Assembly (NCBI GenBank): GCA_963920705.1 | Contig: OY987230.1 | Coordinates: 21,167,320 to 21,231,319 of the forward strand | Length of the DNA stretch: 64,000 bases | Direction: 5' to 3' | Source of the DNA: Odiellus spinosus | Taxonomy: Eukaryota > Arthropoda > Arachnida > Opiliones > Phalangiidae | Shown here: positions 11,104 through 21,512 of the stretch, piece by piece | How positions within the stretch are numbered: the first letter of the stretch is position 1 | Layout: every line of letters begins with the position of its first letter | Notes under the pieces: model-generated | Seen by the model: only the letters and a program-made list of their open reading frames with translations | Told to the model about the DNA's origin: nothing | The model's database searches: none | Translations under genes and position numbers: made by a program

Positions 11104-13098
11104 TATAGGTATATCGCGGGTGGGTTAGAATAATTGTTGTAAATGTGATTCGGTTAAGACCAGCAATGTAGAAACCATTTTCCAATCTCTCCTCATTGAA
11201 AAACAGTCAATAATTAATTGAAATTAACCAAAGTAGGAAATAAGACTAATTAAAACCTCTTTCTACGAATGGGTGCCTTGGAATAATTGTTTTAAATGTG
11301 ATTGGGTTAAGACCAGCAATGTAGAAACCATTTTCCAATCTCTCCAAATTGAAAAACAGTCACTAATTAATTAGAATTAACCAAAGTAGGAAATAGGACA
11401 AATTAAAACCTCTTTCTATGAATGGGTGCCTTGGAATAATTGTTGTAAATATGATTGGGTTAAGACCAGCAATGTAGAAACCATTTTCCAATCTCTCCAA
11501 ATTGAAAAACAGTCACTAATTAATTAGAATTAACCAAAGTAGGAAATAAGACTAATTAAAACCTCTTTCTACGAATGGGTGCCTTGGAATAATTGTTTTA
11601 AATGTGATTGGGTTAAGACCAGCAATGTAGAAACCATTTTCCAATCTCTCCAAATTGAAAAACAGTCACTAATTAATTAGAATTAACCAAAGTAGGAAAT
11701 AGGACAAATTAAAACCTCTTTCTATGAATGGGTGCCTTGGAATAATTGTTGTAAATATGATTGGGTTAAGACCAGCAATGTAGAAACCATTTTCCAATCT
11801 CTCCAAATTGAAAAACAGTCACTAATTAATTAGAATTAACCAAAGTAGGAAATAGGACTAATTAAAACCTCTTTCTATGAATGGGTGCCTTGGAATAATT
11901 GTTGTAAATATGATTGGGTTAAGACCAGCAATGTAGAAACCATTTTCCAACCTCTCCAAATTGAAAAACAGTCAATAATTAATTGAAATTAACCAAAGTA
12001 GGAAATAAGACTAATTAAAACCTCTTTCTACGAATGGGTGCCTCGGAATAATTGTTGTAAATGTGATTCGGTTAAGACCAGCAATGTAGAAACCATTTTC
12101 CAATCTCTCCAAATTGAAAAACAGTCACTAATTAATTAGAATTAACCAAAGTAGGAAATAGGACTAATTAAAACCTCTTTCTACGAATGGGTGCCTTGGA
12201 ATAATTGTTGTAAATATGATTGGGTTATTAAGACCAGCAATGTAGAAACCATTTTCCAATCTCTCCAAATTGAAAAACAGTCACTAATTAATTAGAATTA
12301 ACCAAAGTAAGAAATAGGACTAATTAAAACCTCTTTCTATGAATGGGTGCCTTGGAATAATTGTTGTATATATGATTGGGTTAAGACCAGCAATGTAGAA
12401 ACCATTTTCCAATCTCTCCAAATTGAAAAACAGTCACTAATTAATTAGAATTAACCAAAGTAGGAGATAGGACTAATTAAAACCTCTTTCTACGAATGGG
12501 TGCCTTGGAATAATTGTTGTAAATGTGATTCGGTTAAGACCAGCAATGTAGAAACCATTTTCCAATCTCTCCAAATTGAAAAACAGTCACTAATGAATTA
12601 GAATTAACCAAAGTAGGAAATGGGACTAATTAAAACCTCTTTCTATGAATGGGTGCCTTGGAATAATTGTTGTAAATATGATTGGGTTAAGACCAGCAAT
12701 GTAGAAACCATTTTTCAATCTCTCCAAATTGAAAAACAGTCGCTAATTAATTAGAATTAACCAAAGTAGGAAATAGGACTAATTAAAACCTCTTTCTATG
12801 AATGGGTGCGTTGGAAAAATTGTTTTTAAGTGTGATTCGGTTAAGACCAGCAATGTAGAAACCATTTTCCAATCTCTCCTCATTGAAAAACAGTCACTAA
12901 TTAATTGGAAATAGGACAAATTAAAACCTCTTTCTATAAATGGGTGCCTTGGAATAATTGTTGTAAATATGATTGGGTTAAGACCAGCAATGTAGAAACC
13001 ATTTTCCAATCTCTCCAAATTGAAAAACAGTCACTAATTAATTAGAATTAACCAAAGTAGGAAATATGACTAATTAAAACCTCTTTCTACGAATGCGT
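11104..13098. repeat. 153-bp satellite array, ~13 units
   Basis: The marker CAGCAATGTAGAAACC recurs with starts at 11161, 11314, 11467, 11620, 11773, 11926, 12079, 12235, 12388, 12541, 12694, 12848 and 12985. The period is 153 bp almost throughout, with one unit of 156 (an inserted TTA), one of 154 and one of 137 (internal deletion). Units are very similar. In the first part, two variants (GTTTTAAATGTG and GTTGTAAATATG) alternate, giving a 306-bp higher-order period. The unit has an AT-rich CACTAATTAATTAG core. Although 153 is a multiple of 3, no long frame runs through, so it is read as a satellite or expanded minisatellite. Confidence 0.96.
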
Positions 13099-13312
13099 GA
13101 GTTGTTAATAGGCCTAGTTTTAGATATCTGTATCATTTAAAATGAAATATATTTAACCAAGAATTTTGTTTTAATTGGATATACAATAAATTTATAGAAA
13201 GGTATCAGCTTATTCCTGAACAGTAATATATCGATGTGCAAATAATTAAATTCGTGGTAGTTTGGCTTGAATGTTTTAAGTCTAACGAATGGATAAAAAG
13301 CCTATTGGTTGG

Positions 13313-13330
13313 AATTCATTCTCCCTTTAA
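13313..13330 (-). repeat. Right end of a TTAA element
   Basis: ATTCATTCTCCCTTTAA is the reverse-complement terminus of the AGGGAGAATGAA family, next to TTAA (13327-13330). See the possible left partner at 9951. Confidence 0.6.
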
Positions 13331-13875
13331 ATTGCAGTCACAATCACTTAGGTAACGTAACAAAAGAAAAGAATTAAGATGAAAAGAAAGTTTATTTTTT
13401 TAGATACTTAATGATTGGGGGATGAGTGGGGTAGAATCCCCGTTATTAACGAGCTGGGGTGGGGGTTTAATTGAAACGTAATGATTAACAAATGGAAGTC
13501 CCTCTCTCCCCTCCATCCAACTAACTTCTCCTTAGTGGAAAGTAATTAATAAATTATTTTGGCTACTAGTACTGAAAAAAAAAAAAAAAAAAAAAAAAAA
13601 AAGCCTATCTGGTTGGCGCAATTTAAAGATATAATATTTATATATGGTAACCAAGGTGTCTCCCAAGAGCATTCTGTTAAAGAATTTAATTTATCTTCTC
13701 AGATAAATTGATAGCGATTTATTAGTAAAAGACCCTCGATACGTATCGCGTTTTTTTCGAGCTTCGGTGCGCGAGGGTTAAAACATTTTTACAGGCGTCT
13801 CGTAGGAAAAGCGTTGGTAGCTTCACCCTGGCGAGTTAGCTTCTCTCTGAGCATTAAAGAGTCATACTACGAATT
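13331..13875. other. Intergenic with a poly-A tract
   Basis: Holds an A homopolymer of about 28 nt near 13576-13602, followed by AGCCTATCTGGTTGG. No gene is seen. Confidence 0.55.
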
Positions 13876-14590
13876 CTGTGGCAACCCTGATTGGATGTTT
13901 CTCAGAAATTTTCTGGCCCATATTGTCTACATTTGAATATTCCTTGCCATATATTGCTGAGTTGCCACAGTTTTTACAGATTCAAATTCTCTGAATTTTC
14001 CAGGTTTTTCCCTGACCTTTTCCAACGATTTTCCCTGACCGTTTCAGCTAATACTACCCAATTTTTAACCTTTTATTTATTATTCAAATCTTTTCTGCAG
14101 ATAATGATTGTAATTTCCTGGCTTCTTGAAAGATCTTTAAATTCCCTGACTTTTTAAAATATGTTTAAATTCCCTGACTTTTTAAAATATGTTTAAATTC
14201 CCTGACTTTTTAAAATATGTTTAAATTCCCCGACTTTTTAAAATATGTTTAAATTCCCTGACTTTTTAAAATATGTTTAAATTCCCTGACTTTTTAAAAT
14301 ATGTTTAAATTCCCTGACTTTTTAAAATATGTTTAAATTCCCTGACTTTTTAAAATATGTTTAAATTCCCTGACTTTTTAAAATATCTTAAAATTCCCTA
14401 ACTTTTTTGGTTAATTTTCAAATTCCCTAACTTTTTTGGTTAATTTTCAAATTCCCTAACTTTTTTGGTTAATTTTCAAATTCCCTAACTTTTTTGGTTA
14501 ATTTTCAAATTCCCTAACTTTTTTGGTTAATTTTCAAATTCCCTGACTATTCCATGATTTCCCTGTTTTCCCTGATCTGTGGCAACCCTG
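13876..14590. mobile_element. TTGCCACAG/GGCAACCCTG element carrying minisatellites, copy 1
   Basis: Bounded by GGCAACCCTG at 13880-13889 and again at 14581-14590, with GAGTTGCCACAG at 13959. The interior has CCAGGTTTTTCCCTGACC, then ~9 copies of a 28-bp unit (TTTAAATTCCCTGACTTTTT..) at 14131-14390, then ~5 copies of a 29-bp unit (AAATTCCCTAAC..TTGG..) at 14391-14540. Shares an internal stretch of about 55 bp beginning CTGCAGATAATGATTGTAAT with the copy at 20941. CAGGGTTGCC ends resemble hAT-type termini (inference). Confidence 0.8.
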
Positions 14591-15402
14591 TATTGGCTAA
14601 CGTTTAACATTCCCTGACATACATTGAATACATTTAAACAGTTATAGACATACGTTTCGCTATCTGAAACTGGGGTTAAAAGAAGGGGTCATTGAATGGT
14701 TAAAAAAGTTATAAAAAAGAATGACCCAGTTAAAAGAAATATAATCATCGTAAATTGAAACTATACAATCAAAATTGAAACGAGAAGTGCACTATTACTA
14801 TAACTACTTTGTATCAGTCGAAATTTACACAAGCGAATACACTACGGCGGATGAATAAGCGACATTAACTCTCTATTGAAGAAAGAAAAGTGGCATTTTC
14901 CACCTACAGGTTATTATGAAAATTGAGGCCCAAAATTTATAGTCTCTATAATAAAATAACATTATTCTATTACAAGCTTTTCTTCTACCCAACCTTTCAC
15001 TTTATTACATCTAATACAATAAACGGAGAAGAATATAAAAAGAAAAAAGGAGAAAAAATCTTCCGAATCCGATTCAAAAAAGGAAATATTTTAAGTGTAG
15101 TAAAAAATACGGAAATAGAAAACTTTCCTCCTTCTTTTCACAAAATCGAAGGAAAAAATATAAAAATCTTTAACCCGGCATGGAGATTTCACTAAACTTT
15201 GCTTAGCTCGACAAAATAGGCTTATTTAAAACTTCTACCCGACATTTCAAGAAGCCATTGAAGGACTCAAGAACTTGGAGCCAAGATATAATTCTAAAAC
15301 CTTATTAGCAAAAAGGTTTTTTTTGGTGGGTCTATGGATTATATATTTAACTTTTTCACGATATTAAATACCTAATTTACAAAATTTTCTGCATAGGTTG
15401 AA
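14591..15402. other. Intergenic, no gene seen
   Basis: The 90-codon plus frame at 14923-15195 is Lys/Ile/Phe-rich and unlike any family I know; with no splice signals at its edges I do not call it a gene. Confidence 0.4.
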
Positions 15403-15559
15403 TACCCTTTTCAGACGAGGTGTAACTAGCCGGTTTAATCAGATTTAATCGAGGTTTAATCACAATTAAACTAGGTTTATTGAACTGAGAAGGCTAATTA
15501 AAACATCGGTTAAATCTGATTATAAACCACGGTTAATTACGCCTCGTCTGAAAAGGGTA
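15403..15559. mobile_element. TA-flanked mini-MITE (CCCTTTTCAGACGAGG ends), copy 1
   Basis: Element 15405-15557 (153 bp) lies between TA dinucleotides. The ends are CCCTTTTCAGACGAGGTG and the near-perfect reverse complement. Interior TTTAATCAGATTTAAT-type repeats fold back. TA targets fit Tc1/mariner. A diverged second copy is at 48336-48464. Confidence 0.85.
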
Positions 15560-16239
15560 TAAGGGATATTTAAAAATTGCCAAAAAAATATAAAAATTTA
15601 GATTTCAAAGCAAGATGACGTAGGATATGGGAAAAAGTGATTATCGATAAGTTTAAAATAAAAGGGTAGCCTGACTTTCTGGATTCTGGATTAAGTAATC
15701 ACGAAAGAGTCAAGACGTCTCATAACGCGTGAGAATTAACGAATTAATTTATAAAATGGCAACGATTGATGACGTCGTATCGTGAAAATTCAGTGTTTCT
15801 AAAAATATGGATGATGCCTATCTCAGGGAATTAATAAATGATCAACGATATAAAACCTGAATTTCTATAGAAATTGTAATAGAACGAGCGAAATAATGCA
15901 AATATTGACTTAGTATAAAGTCGGCATATTATGTTGTCATTGCAATTTTCATTTTAAATATTATATAGGTTATGCAAACAAAATACGAGAATTTACCAGA
16001 GATTTAAATATATAGTTATAAAGGTCATTTAAATAATAAATTAACTTAAAATTTACAATCCAATCGACCAGAAGGAATATGAACAAGATAATGTCATTAA
16101 AATATGATATATCAAAAAACACCCCGAGGTGGATGTCATATTTTCATCTCTGGGTACCTGTACTAGATAATTATTATGAATAATTAATTCTATTCGTCAA
16201 AAATAATAATTTGGTTCATTTTCTATGAATTGTAAAATT
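15560..16239. other. Intergenic, no gene seen
   Basis: AT-rich with no recognisable feature. Confidence 0.4.
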
Positions 16240-16440
16240 ACGAATCATTTCTTTAACCCCAATTTAAAAAAATGAGAATTTTCTTATCCAAAGTATACGT
16301 TTTATTATTAGTAACTAGTTAATAGATTCAAACTTGTTTTTCTTCGAATTAACCCAACATAAATTTAACTTCTATCTTAATTTATATATTGCATTTTTTT
16401 AATGACAAACAATTAACATAATAATAAAATATCTGAAACA
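16240..16440 (-). repeat. Dispersed repeat family R1, copy 3 (inverted)
   Basis: The minus strand reads like 2041-2180: a GTTGGGTTAATTCGAAGA segment followed by an AACAAGTTTGAATCTATTAA segment. Diverged but collinear. Confidence 0.6.
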
Positions 16441-17170
16441 AAAGATTCCGAGCTGTACTCTAGAGTACCTCTAAATATCTTTAATTAAAACGTCTAATAG
16501 CAATCTTCAATAATTCAATATTAACTTACGGTTTACTTTGAAACACCGAAGTTCCGAGATTCCCAAGAATACAGTTTATTAAATAAACTCGATTTTTCCG
16601 ATGGGAATATTATAACCTGGTTGTCAAAACCAATTTTTCCCAAACCGCCACTTATATCTGTTAATAATATAACAAAAGTTTCCGAACTTTGTCAGGGGAA
16701 GGATAGTCGATGTTAGTCGGTCGTGTCCCGGTGGCTATCTCAATTTATCTCTGGACGCGGGGTCTAGTTGTCTCTCTCGACTAAGCAACCTGTTGTCGCT
16801 GACTCGCTTCCGTCAGAGCGCCTAATATCTCTTCCTTAGCACTCTGGCTAGCCGCTTCCCCGTTAAACACCGCTTTCCCTTCTAACCCTAGCGAGAATCA
16901 GCCTCGAAAAGTTTTCCCCTCAAATACTGGTACATGCGCGTTCTGAGGTTCATAGTTACACGCCGAGGTATAGAAAATTCTAGCCTCTCCTTTTAGTATT
17001 TTTACTCTGGACAAACTCTTAAGGGTCAATCGTTCGAACGCCTCGCCTAGAGACGAAAAGCTGATGTATTAGAGATAAACAAACGCCTGATTTTTTAGCT
17101 AATATTACATTGCTCATTGTTTACGAAAACTTTTTATATAAAAATTGTTTATAGGGTTTTTTTAATATAA
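16441..17170. other. Intergenic, locally GC-richer patch
   Basis: 16690-17050 is more GC-rich and CpG-containing than its surroundings. I find no open exon, splice pair or RNA fold there. It could be a regulatory patch or an unrecognised old repeat. Confidence 0.35.
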
Positions 17171-17173
17171 TTT

Positions 17174-17760
17174 ATAAAGGGAGGGTCAAGTAACGAAACT
17201 AATTGTTTTTATTTGATTGCGAATAAAGCTAAGAGAAATTTAAAATCAACAAAAATTGTAAAAATATGAATTCAGCTAAGTCTATTTTGATTGTAAGTTT
17301 TAATTTTATTTCTAGTTTAATATTTGTTTGTACTTTTTTTTACTGTTGGATTAGGTATATTCAGAAGCCGATGAAACCCTCCTTTGAAGTCTATTACTCC
17401 CGGATCTTGTCTACCCCTCTCTGTATGGGTTATTCTCAAAAGGCGCGATTCGTACGCCTCCTAACGGTAGATGTTTTCGGAGCGGGAGTTCGTCGAGCGA
17501 ATATCTCTAGCAGCCTTGGAGTTCGTCCAAAAAACGTCGTCGTTTGTGGAGAGAGAGAATTTTCAATTTTCCGTAGACAGGGGGGATGAAGTAGGACCCC
17601 TTCTAACTCGTAAAATTGGGAATTTTACCCATATAGAGAGGAGCGCTATATGGAACATTGGAGTAGTAGACTTCAAAGGAGGGTTTCATCGGCTTCTGGT
17701 ATATTTAAACGATGGGAAATCGATAAAAAAAATTGTTGTTAGGTTGCATTCTCCCTTTAA
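17174..17760. mobile_element. TTAA-family MITE interrupted by an M337 element
   Basis: The host element is 17178-17756, with ends AGGGAGGGTCAAG and GCATTCTCCCT. The right flank is TTAA (17757-17760), the left flank ATAA. Removing the nested 337-bp element and one 7-bp duplication leaves ~235 bp with the subterminal TCTAGTTTAATATTTGT and TTAGGT..ATTTAAACGAT sequence seen in sister copies. The insertion shows that M337 moved after this MITE was in place. Confidence 0.85.
17355..17705. mobile_element. 337-bp MITE (M337), copy 2, nested
   Basis: Element 17362-17698 is exactly 337 bp. The target duplication is GTATATT (17355-17361, 17699-17705). Very few substitutions versus copies 1 and 4. The apparent 107-codon frame starting at 17266 runs from the host MITE into this element and is not a gene. 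Confidence 0.95.
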
Positions 17761-17771
17761 TAGAAAAAATT

Positions 17772-17861
17772 TACGAGACGTTTCGAGCCGAGGCCATTTT
17801 TCAGTCGATCGTTAGGATTAACGATCGACTGAAGAAGGGCTTCAGCTCGAAACATCTCGTA
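17772..17861. repeat. 43-bp stem, 4-nt loop hairpin
   Basis: Arms 17772-17814 and 17819-17861 pair over 43 positions with five non-Watson-Crick pairs; two of these would be G-U wobbles in a plus-strand transcript. The loop is GGAT. Starts TACGAGACGTTTCGAGC. It lies just right of the TTAA MITE. It could be a microRNA-precursor-like fold or a small foldback element; no mature product can be inferred. Confidence 0.75.
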
Positions 17862-18537
17862 GATAACGTTTTTCTATATATACCATGTCGTTTTCTCTGT
17901 AAAACATAATTTCTACTGTAACCAAACGGACAATTTGAAACTTTCGGACAAAGAATTTTTACAGCTAACCTATAAAATTTACAATCTGACCTTTTCAAAA
18001 TGGTTAGTAAGGGTTTTAAAGTCTCTAGTCATAAGATTTCACCGCGCTGACCAAAAAACCAAGTATCCAGTTTGACCGGAGAAACCCCTTTTAGAGTAAC
18101 TACCCGAATGTCGTAAAATCGCTATACAACCACTGGGAGTCTGATAAAAATCTAATAACTTACGAGGCTTAAGTTGGACCAATTTTAGGGGATATATCGT
18201 GTATAAGTTTTAAGACCTTTCCTCGAACTATAATTGGACAGCGGAGCTTTAATACGACTCAGCATCGGGCCTAAAGTCAATATACCTAAAATAACACTCT
18301 AATTTGCTTGGAATACTCTTACCGAGATAGAACGCGCGTTATGTATACAATTAAGAGAGAATATACGTCAGCACTTACATTATTACAAAGGTAAGCTTAA
18401 CAGGATTGCGTGGTGAACGAAGGATAAGTCTCGTCTAAACAAATATTTCGCCAACTTGAGTAGTTCGAGTCTGGTTACTCTGGTAAAACTGATCTCTTCA
18501 GAAATTGAAAAGTTCACGAGGTTGTTTTTGCATGGAC
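17862..18537. other. Intergenic, no gene seen
   Basis: No exon or repeat recognised. Confidence 0.4.
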
Positions 18538-18776
18538 GTGACGTCGGTTTTACTTTTCAAGGTGCTCTCAATAGAATAATCAAAGAAATGAGTTTTCCTA
18601 ATGAGGAAAATGCATCTAAATTATTCCAAATTGAAAAATTGCAACAGAATTTGACTAAACAGATTAAATAAAATAATCTAAAATCAACAAAAGGTCGTGG
18701 AATTCATGTTATTTCATTTGGTATATTTAGTCAAATTTTGTTGGATCATTTTTTTCTAAAGTAAAACCGACGTCAC
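18538..18776. mobile_element. Possible small MITE with 19-bp perfect inverted repeats
   Basis: GTGACGTCGGTTTTACTTT at 18538-18556 is exactly inverted at 18758-18776. The ~200 bp between have no coding signature; the 71-codon plus frame across its left part begins at a non-ATG codon and overlaps the inverted repeat. No clear target duplication, so the element status is tentative. Confidence 0.55.
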
Positions 18777-18959
18777 GCGTACGTAACAACAGCCTCCTGA
18801 ATGTTTCCTTCAATTTCTAAAGATTAAATTCTCGAGCTTGACTAGAGATCAATTTGAGAAGGCCCGAATTAAGTCAGTCTAAATTATAATTTTCTTGATT
18901 TTAAATGCTTTATCTACTCTAATTTACCCCTTTAAAAATGAACCTCACGGACACAGCCT

Positions 18960-19035
18960 TGCTTTGATTGTACAATTGTTACGGTCAACATCGTCTGCTA
19001 AGCTATAAAAAGAAGGCGATTATAAAGGGGGTTTA
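18960..19035 (+). repeat. Dispersed repeat family R3, copy 1
   Basis: TGTACAATTGTTA..TCAACATCGTCTGCTAAGCTATAAAAAGAAGGCGA closely matches 54008-54080. Class unknown. Confidence 0.6.
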
Positions 19036-19694
19036 GAACACGTGCTTAAAACAAATCCCATCTTAATATTTTTAGTTTGGAAATCAGTTGGTTAAAACAT
19101 TCCTTTTTATCATTGAGAAAAAGCGAGCCCAACTAACCAATCATCGCCCCGAATTCTTTGACGCAAAGAAAACATCCAAAGTCGCTTTAGAAGCGTCTTT
19201 TTAACTATTTTTTCCCAAATGTTTGGAAATAACAAATGCTTTCCAAAAAACCCTCGAAAATAAGAATACAAGCTGGAGATGGAAGTCAAATAATTTAAGT
19301 GTGTCTACGGCGCGTGTGATAATATTTTTCTGGCAAGATCCTAAAACTCAAAACCTTTACTTTAGCAAACAAAGAGAATCTCGCAACACGGAAAAAAATT
19401 GCGGTTTTTTCTCCGCGTTGATGTATTATTTCGTTACAAAAAAAAAATGATTTTGGCGTTATATTGTTCCGTTTTTTAGGAACGCGTCTCTACAATTCAT
19501 TTTAGTTGGAAGACAATTATATTGTTGTTCATCGCGTTGTAGTAGTAGCAATAAGAACCTGGGAATAGCCTATGGTAACATGCACGCGTTCTTTATAGCC
19601 AAAATTCGTCTGCTATTCGCTTTCTAATCTCATTAAAAATTGCTATATAGAGCGCATTCTGGCCTTTAATTTTTGCTCCACATGTGGTCCATAA
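19036..19694. other. Intergenic, no gene seen
   Basis: No recognisable features; the 75-codon plus frame at 19223-19450 has no motif or splice support. Confidence 0.4.
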
Positions 19695-20332
19695 TTATTT
19701 GCAGAAGCCGATGAAACCCTCCTTTGAAGTCTATTACTCCCGGGTCTTTTCTACCCCTCTCTGTATGGGCAAGAAGGATCAGATAAGGAGAGGAAAAGTG
19801 GGGCTGCGTTGAGTTAGAGAGAGAAGAGCCAACCTCACACTCGGGTGGAAGGGGGGATAGGAAATTCTCGAGGTAAACTGTTGTCACGTGGTCGCTAGCT
19901 AGCGCGTCTCATAAAGGATTCGTTTTACCCACGTGACAACATTTTACCACGAAACGTCTATACCCCCGTTCTCCCAGAGTGGGAGTTTAGGCCGACGCAG
20001 TAGGAACCGCGCCGTCCCCACATTTCCTCTCCTTATCTGATCCTTCTTGGTATGGCTTATTCTCAAAAGGCGCGATTCGTACGCCTCCTAACGGTAGATG
20101 TTTTCGGAGCGGGAGCTCGTCGAGCGAATATCTCTAGCAGCCTTGGAGTTCGTCCAAAAAACGTCGTCGTTTGTGGAGAGAGAGAATTTCCAATTTTCCG
20201 TAGACAGGGGGGATGAAGTAGGACCCCTTCTAACTCATAAAATTGTGAATTTTACCCATACAGAGAGGAGCGCTATATCGAACATTAGAGTAGTAGACTT
20301 CAAAGGAGGGTTTCATCGGCTTCTGTTATTTG
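19695..20332. mobile_element. 337-bp MITE (M337), copy 3, split by an M291 element
   Basis: Outer element 19702-20325, target duplication TTATTTG (19695-19701, 20326-20332). It is interrupted by a 280-bp element at 19770-20049 plus its 7-bp duplication. 624 minus 280 minus 7 equals 337, exactly the length of the three other copies. Confidence 0.95.
19763..20056. mobile_element. 280-bp MITE (family M291), copy 1, nested in M337
   Basis: Element 19770-20049. Ends CAAGAAGGATCAGATAAGG and its reverse complement. Target duplication GTATGGG/GTATGGC (19763-19769, 20050-20056; one mismatch). The interior contains TTGTCACGTGG and CCACGTGACAAC inverted arms. Copy 2 at 51331 lies in the opposite orientation. 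Confidence 0.93.
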
Positions 20333-20940
20333 TAATATTATCGGGAGATAATAGGAGAATTGAGACGCCTTAGTTGAGAAATAGGAAACTTTCAACCAAC
20401 TACCAATGCTCCAAAATGAACAACCAGACAGGAATTTTAAAAATGATTGGTGAATTATATTTTAACCAGCTCACGCTTAAGTCTATATCAAAAAGAATAT
20501 TTAACGAATTGAAGAGAATTGGCAACTTCGTCTCTTACTATCATGCAGGGTGTGGCTGTAATTATGGACTTCACCAACTTGAGAATATATATTTATATAC
20601 ATTTTTTTGAAGAAAGGTCCCGAAAGGCAAACAGTGTTTGGGAAAATTGCGTAAAAAAGCTGTCTACGAGTACCCTTATACTTATGACTGCCACTTTCAG
20701 GCACGTTTTTAAATGTTTCTATTGATTCTCAGCTTTAAGACGGGAAATTTCTATAGAAACTCTAGCTTACTTTTATTTCTATTGATTTCAATGGAAAAGT
20801 CTCGCGTAAAAAAACATAAATTAAAAGAAAAACTTAATACTACTAAATCTAAATTAAATTTGCCAATAAATAATTTTCAAAGATTATTAAAACTACTTCT
20901 AAATAAGGTGTGTTTTTTATCCTGACGTCAAAATTAAAAA
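20333..20940. other. Intergenic, no gene seen
   Basis: Several short overlapping frames (20374-20925) on both strands are unrelated to known proteins and lack splice pairing. Not annotated. Confidence 0.4.
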
Positions 20941-21512
20941 CAGGGTTGCCACAGTTATTTCAGATTCAAATTCCCGCATTTTTCCAGGTTTTTCCCGGAC
21001 CTTTTCCAACGATATTCCCTGATCGTTGGGTGGCTTATAAAAGATCTTAAACTTGTCTGTATTAGTGTTTTTTCCTCAGACGATGCATTTTTCATAAAAA
21101 GAGCTACAAATTTTGCAATTGCGTTCGCCAAACCTTTTGCAGGCATATCTTTGTTCTAGTCTGCAGATAATGATTGTAATTTCCTGGCTTCTTGAAAGAT
21201 CTTTAAATTCCCTGACTTTTTAAAATATCTTAAAATTCCCTGACTTTTTAAAATATCTTAAAATTCCCTGACTTTTTAAAATATCTTAAAATTCCCCGAC
21301 TTTTTAAAATATCTCAAAATTCCCTGAACTTTTAAAATCTTAAAATTCCCTGAATTTTTAAAATATCTTAAAATTCCCTGAATTTTTAAAATATCTTAAA
21401 ATTCCCTGAATTTTTAAAATATCTTAAAATTCCCTGAATTTTCCCTGACTTTTTTGGTTCATTTTCAAATTCCCTGACGTTTCCCTGCTTTCCCTGACCA
21501 ATGGCAACCCTG
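20941..21512. mobile_element. CAGGGTTGCCACAG/GGCAACCCTG element carrying a minisatellite, copy 2
   Basis: Terminal inverted repeat CAGGGTTGCCA at 20941 with GGCAACCCTG at 21503-21512. The interior has CCAGGTTTTTCCCGGACC, then ~8 units of 28 bp (TTAAAATTCCCTGACTTTTT..) at 21205-21430. A minus frame at 20955-21146 (starts MPAKGLANAIAKF) lies between terminus and minisatellite; it may be a remnant of captured or transposase coding sequence, but I recognise no domain. TSD not clean (TAAAAA/TAAAAC). Confidence 0.8.

Noticed and set aside
11104-13098. CRISPR-like or protein-repeat array
   Set aside because: Direct head-to-tail 153-bp units with no spacer structure and no open frame; eukaryotic satellite.
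13891-14157. 88-residue plus frame in the CCCTGA element
   Set aside because: Runs through repeat DNA into the minisatellite; not preserved in the second copy.
17266-17589. 107-residue frame as a gene with an N-terminal membrane segment
   Set aside because: Chimera of a TTAA MITE and the nested M337 element.
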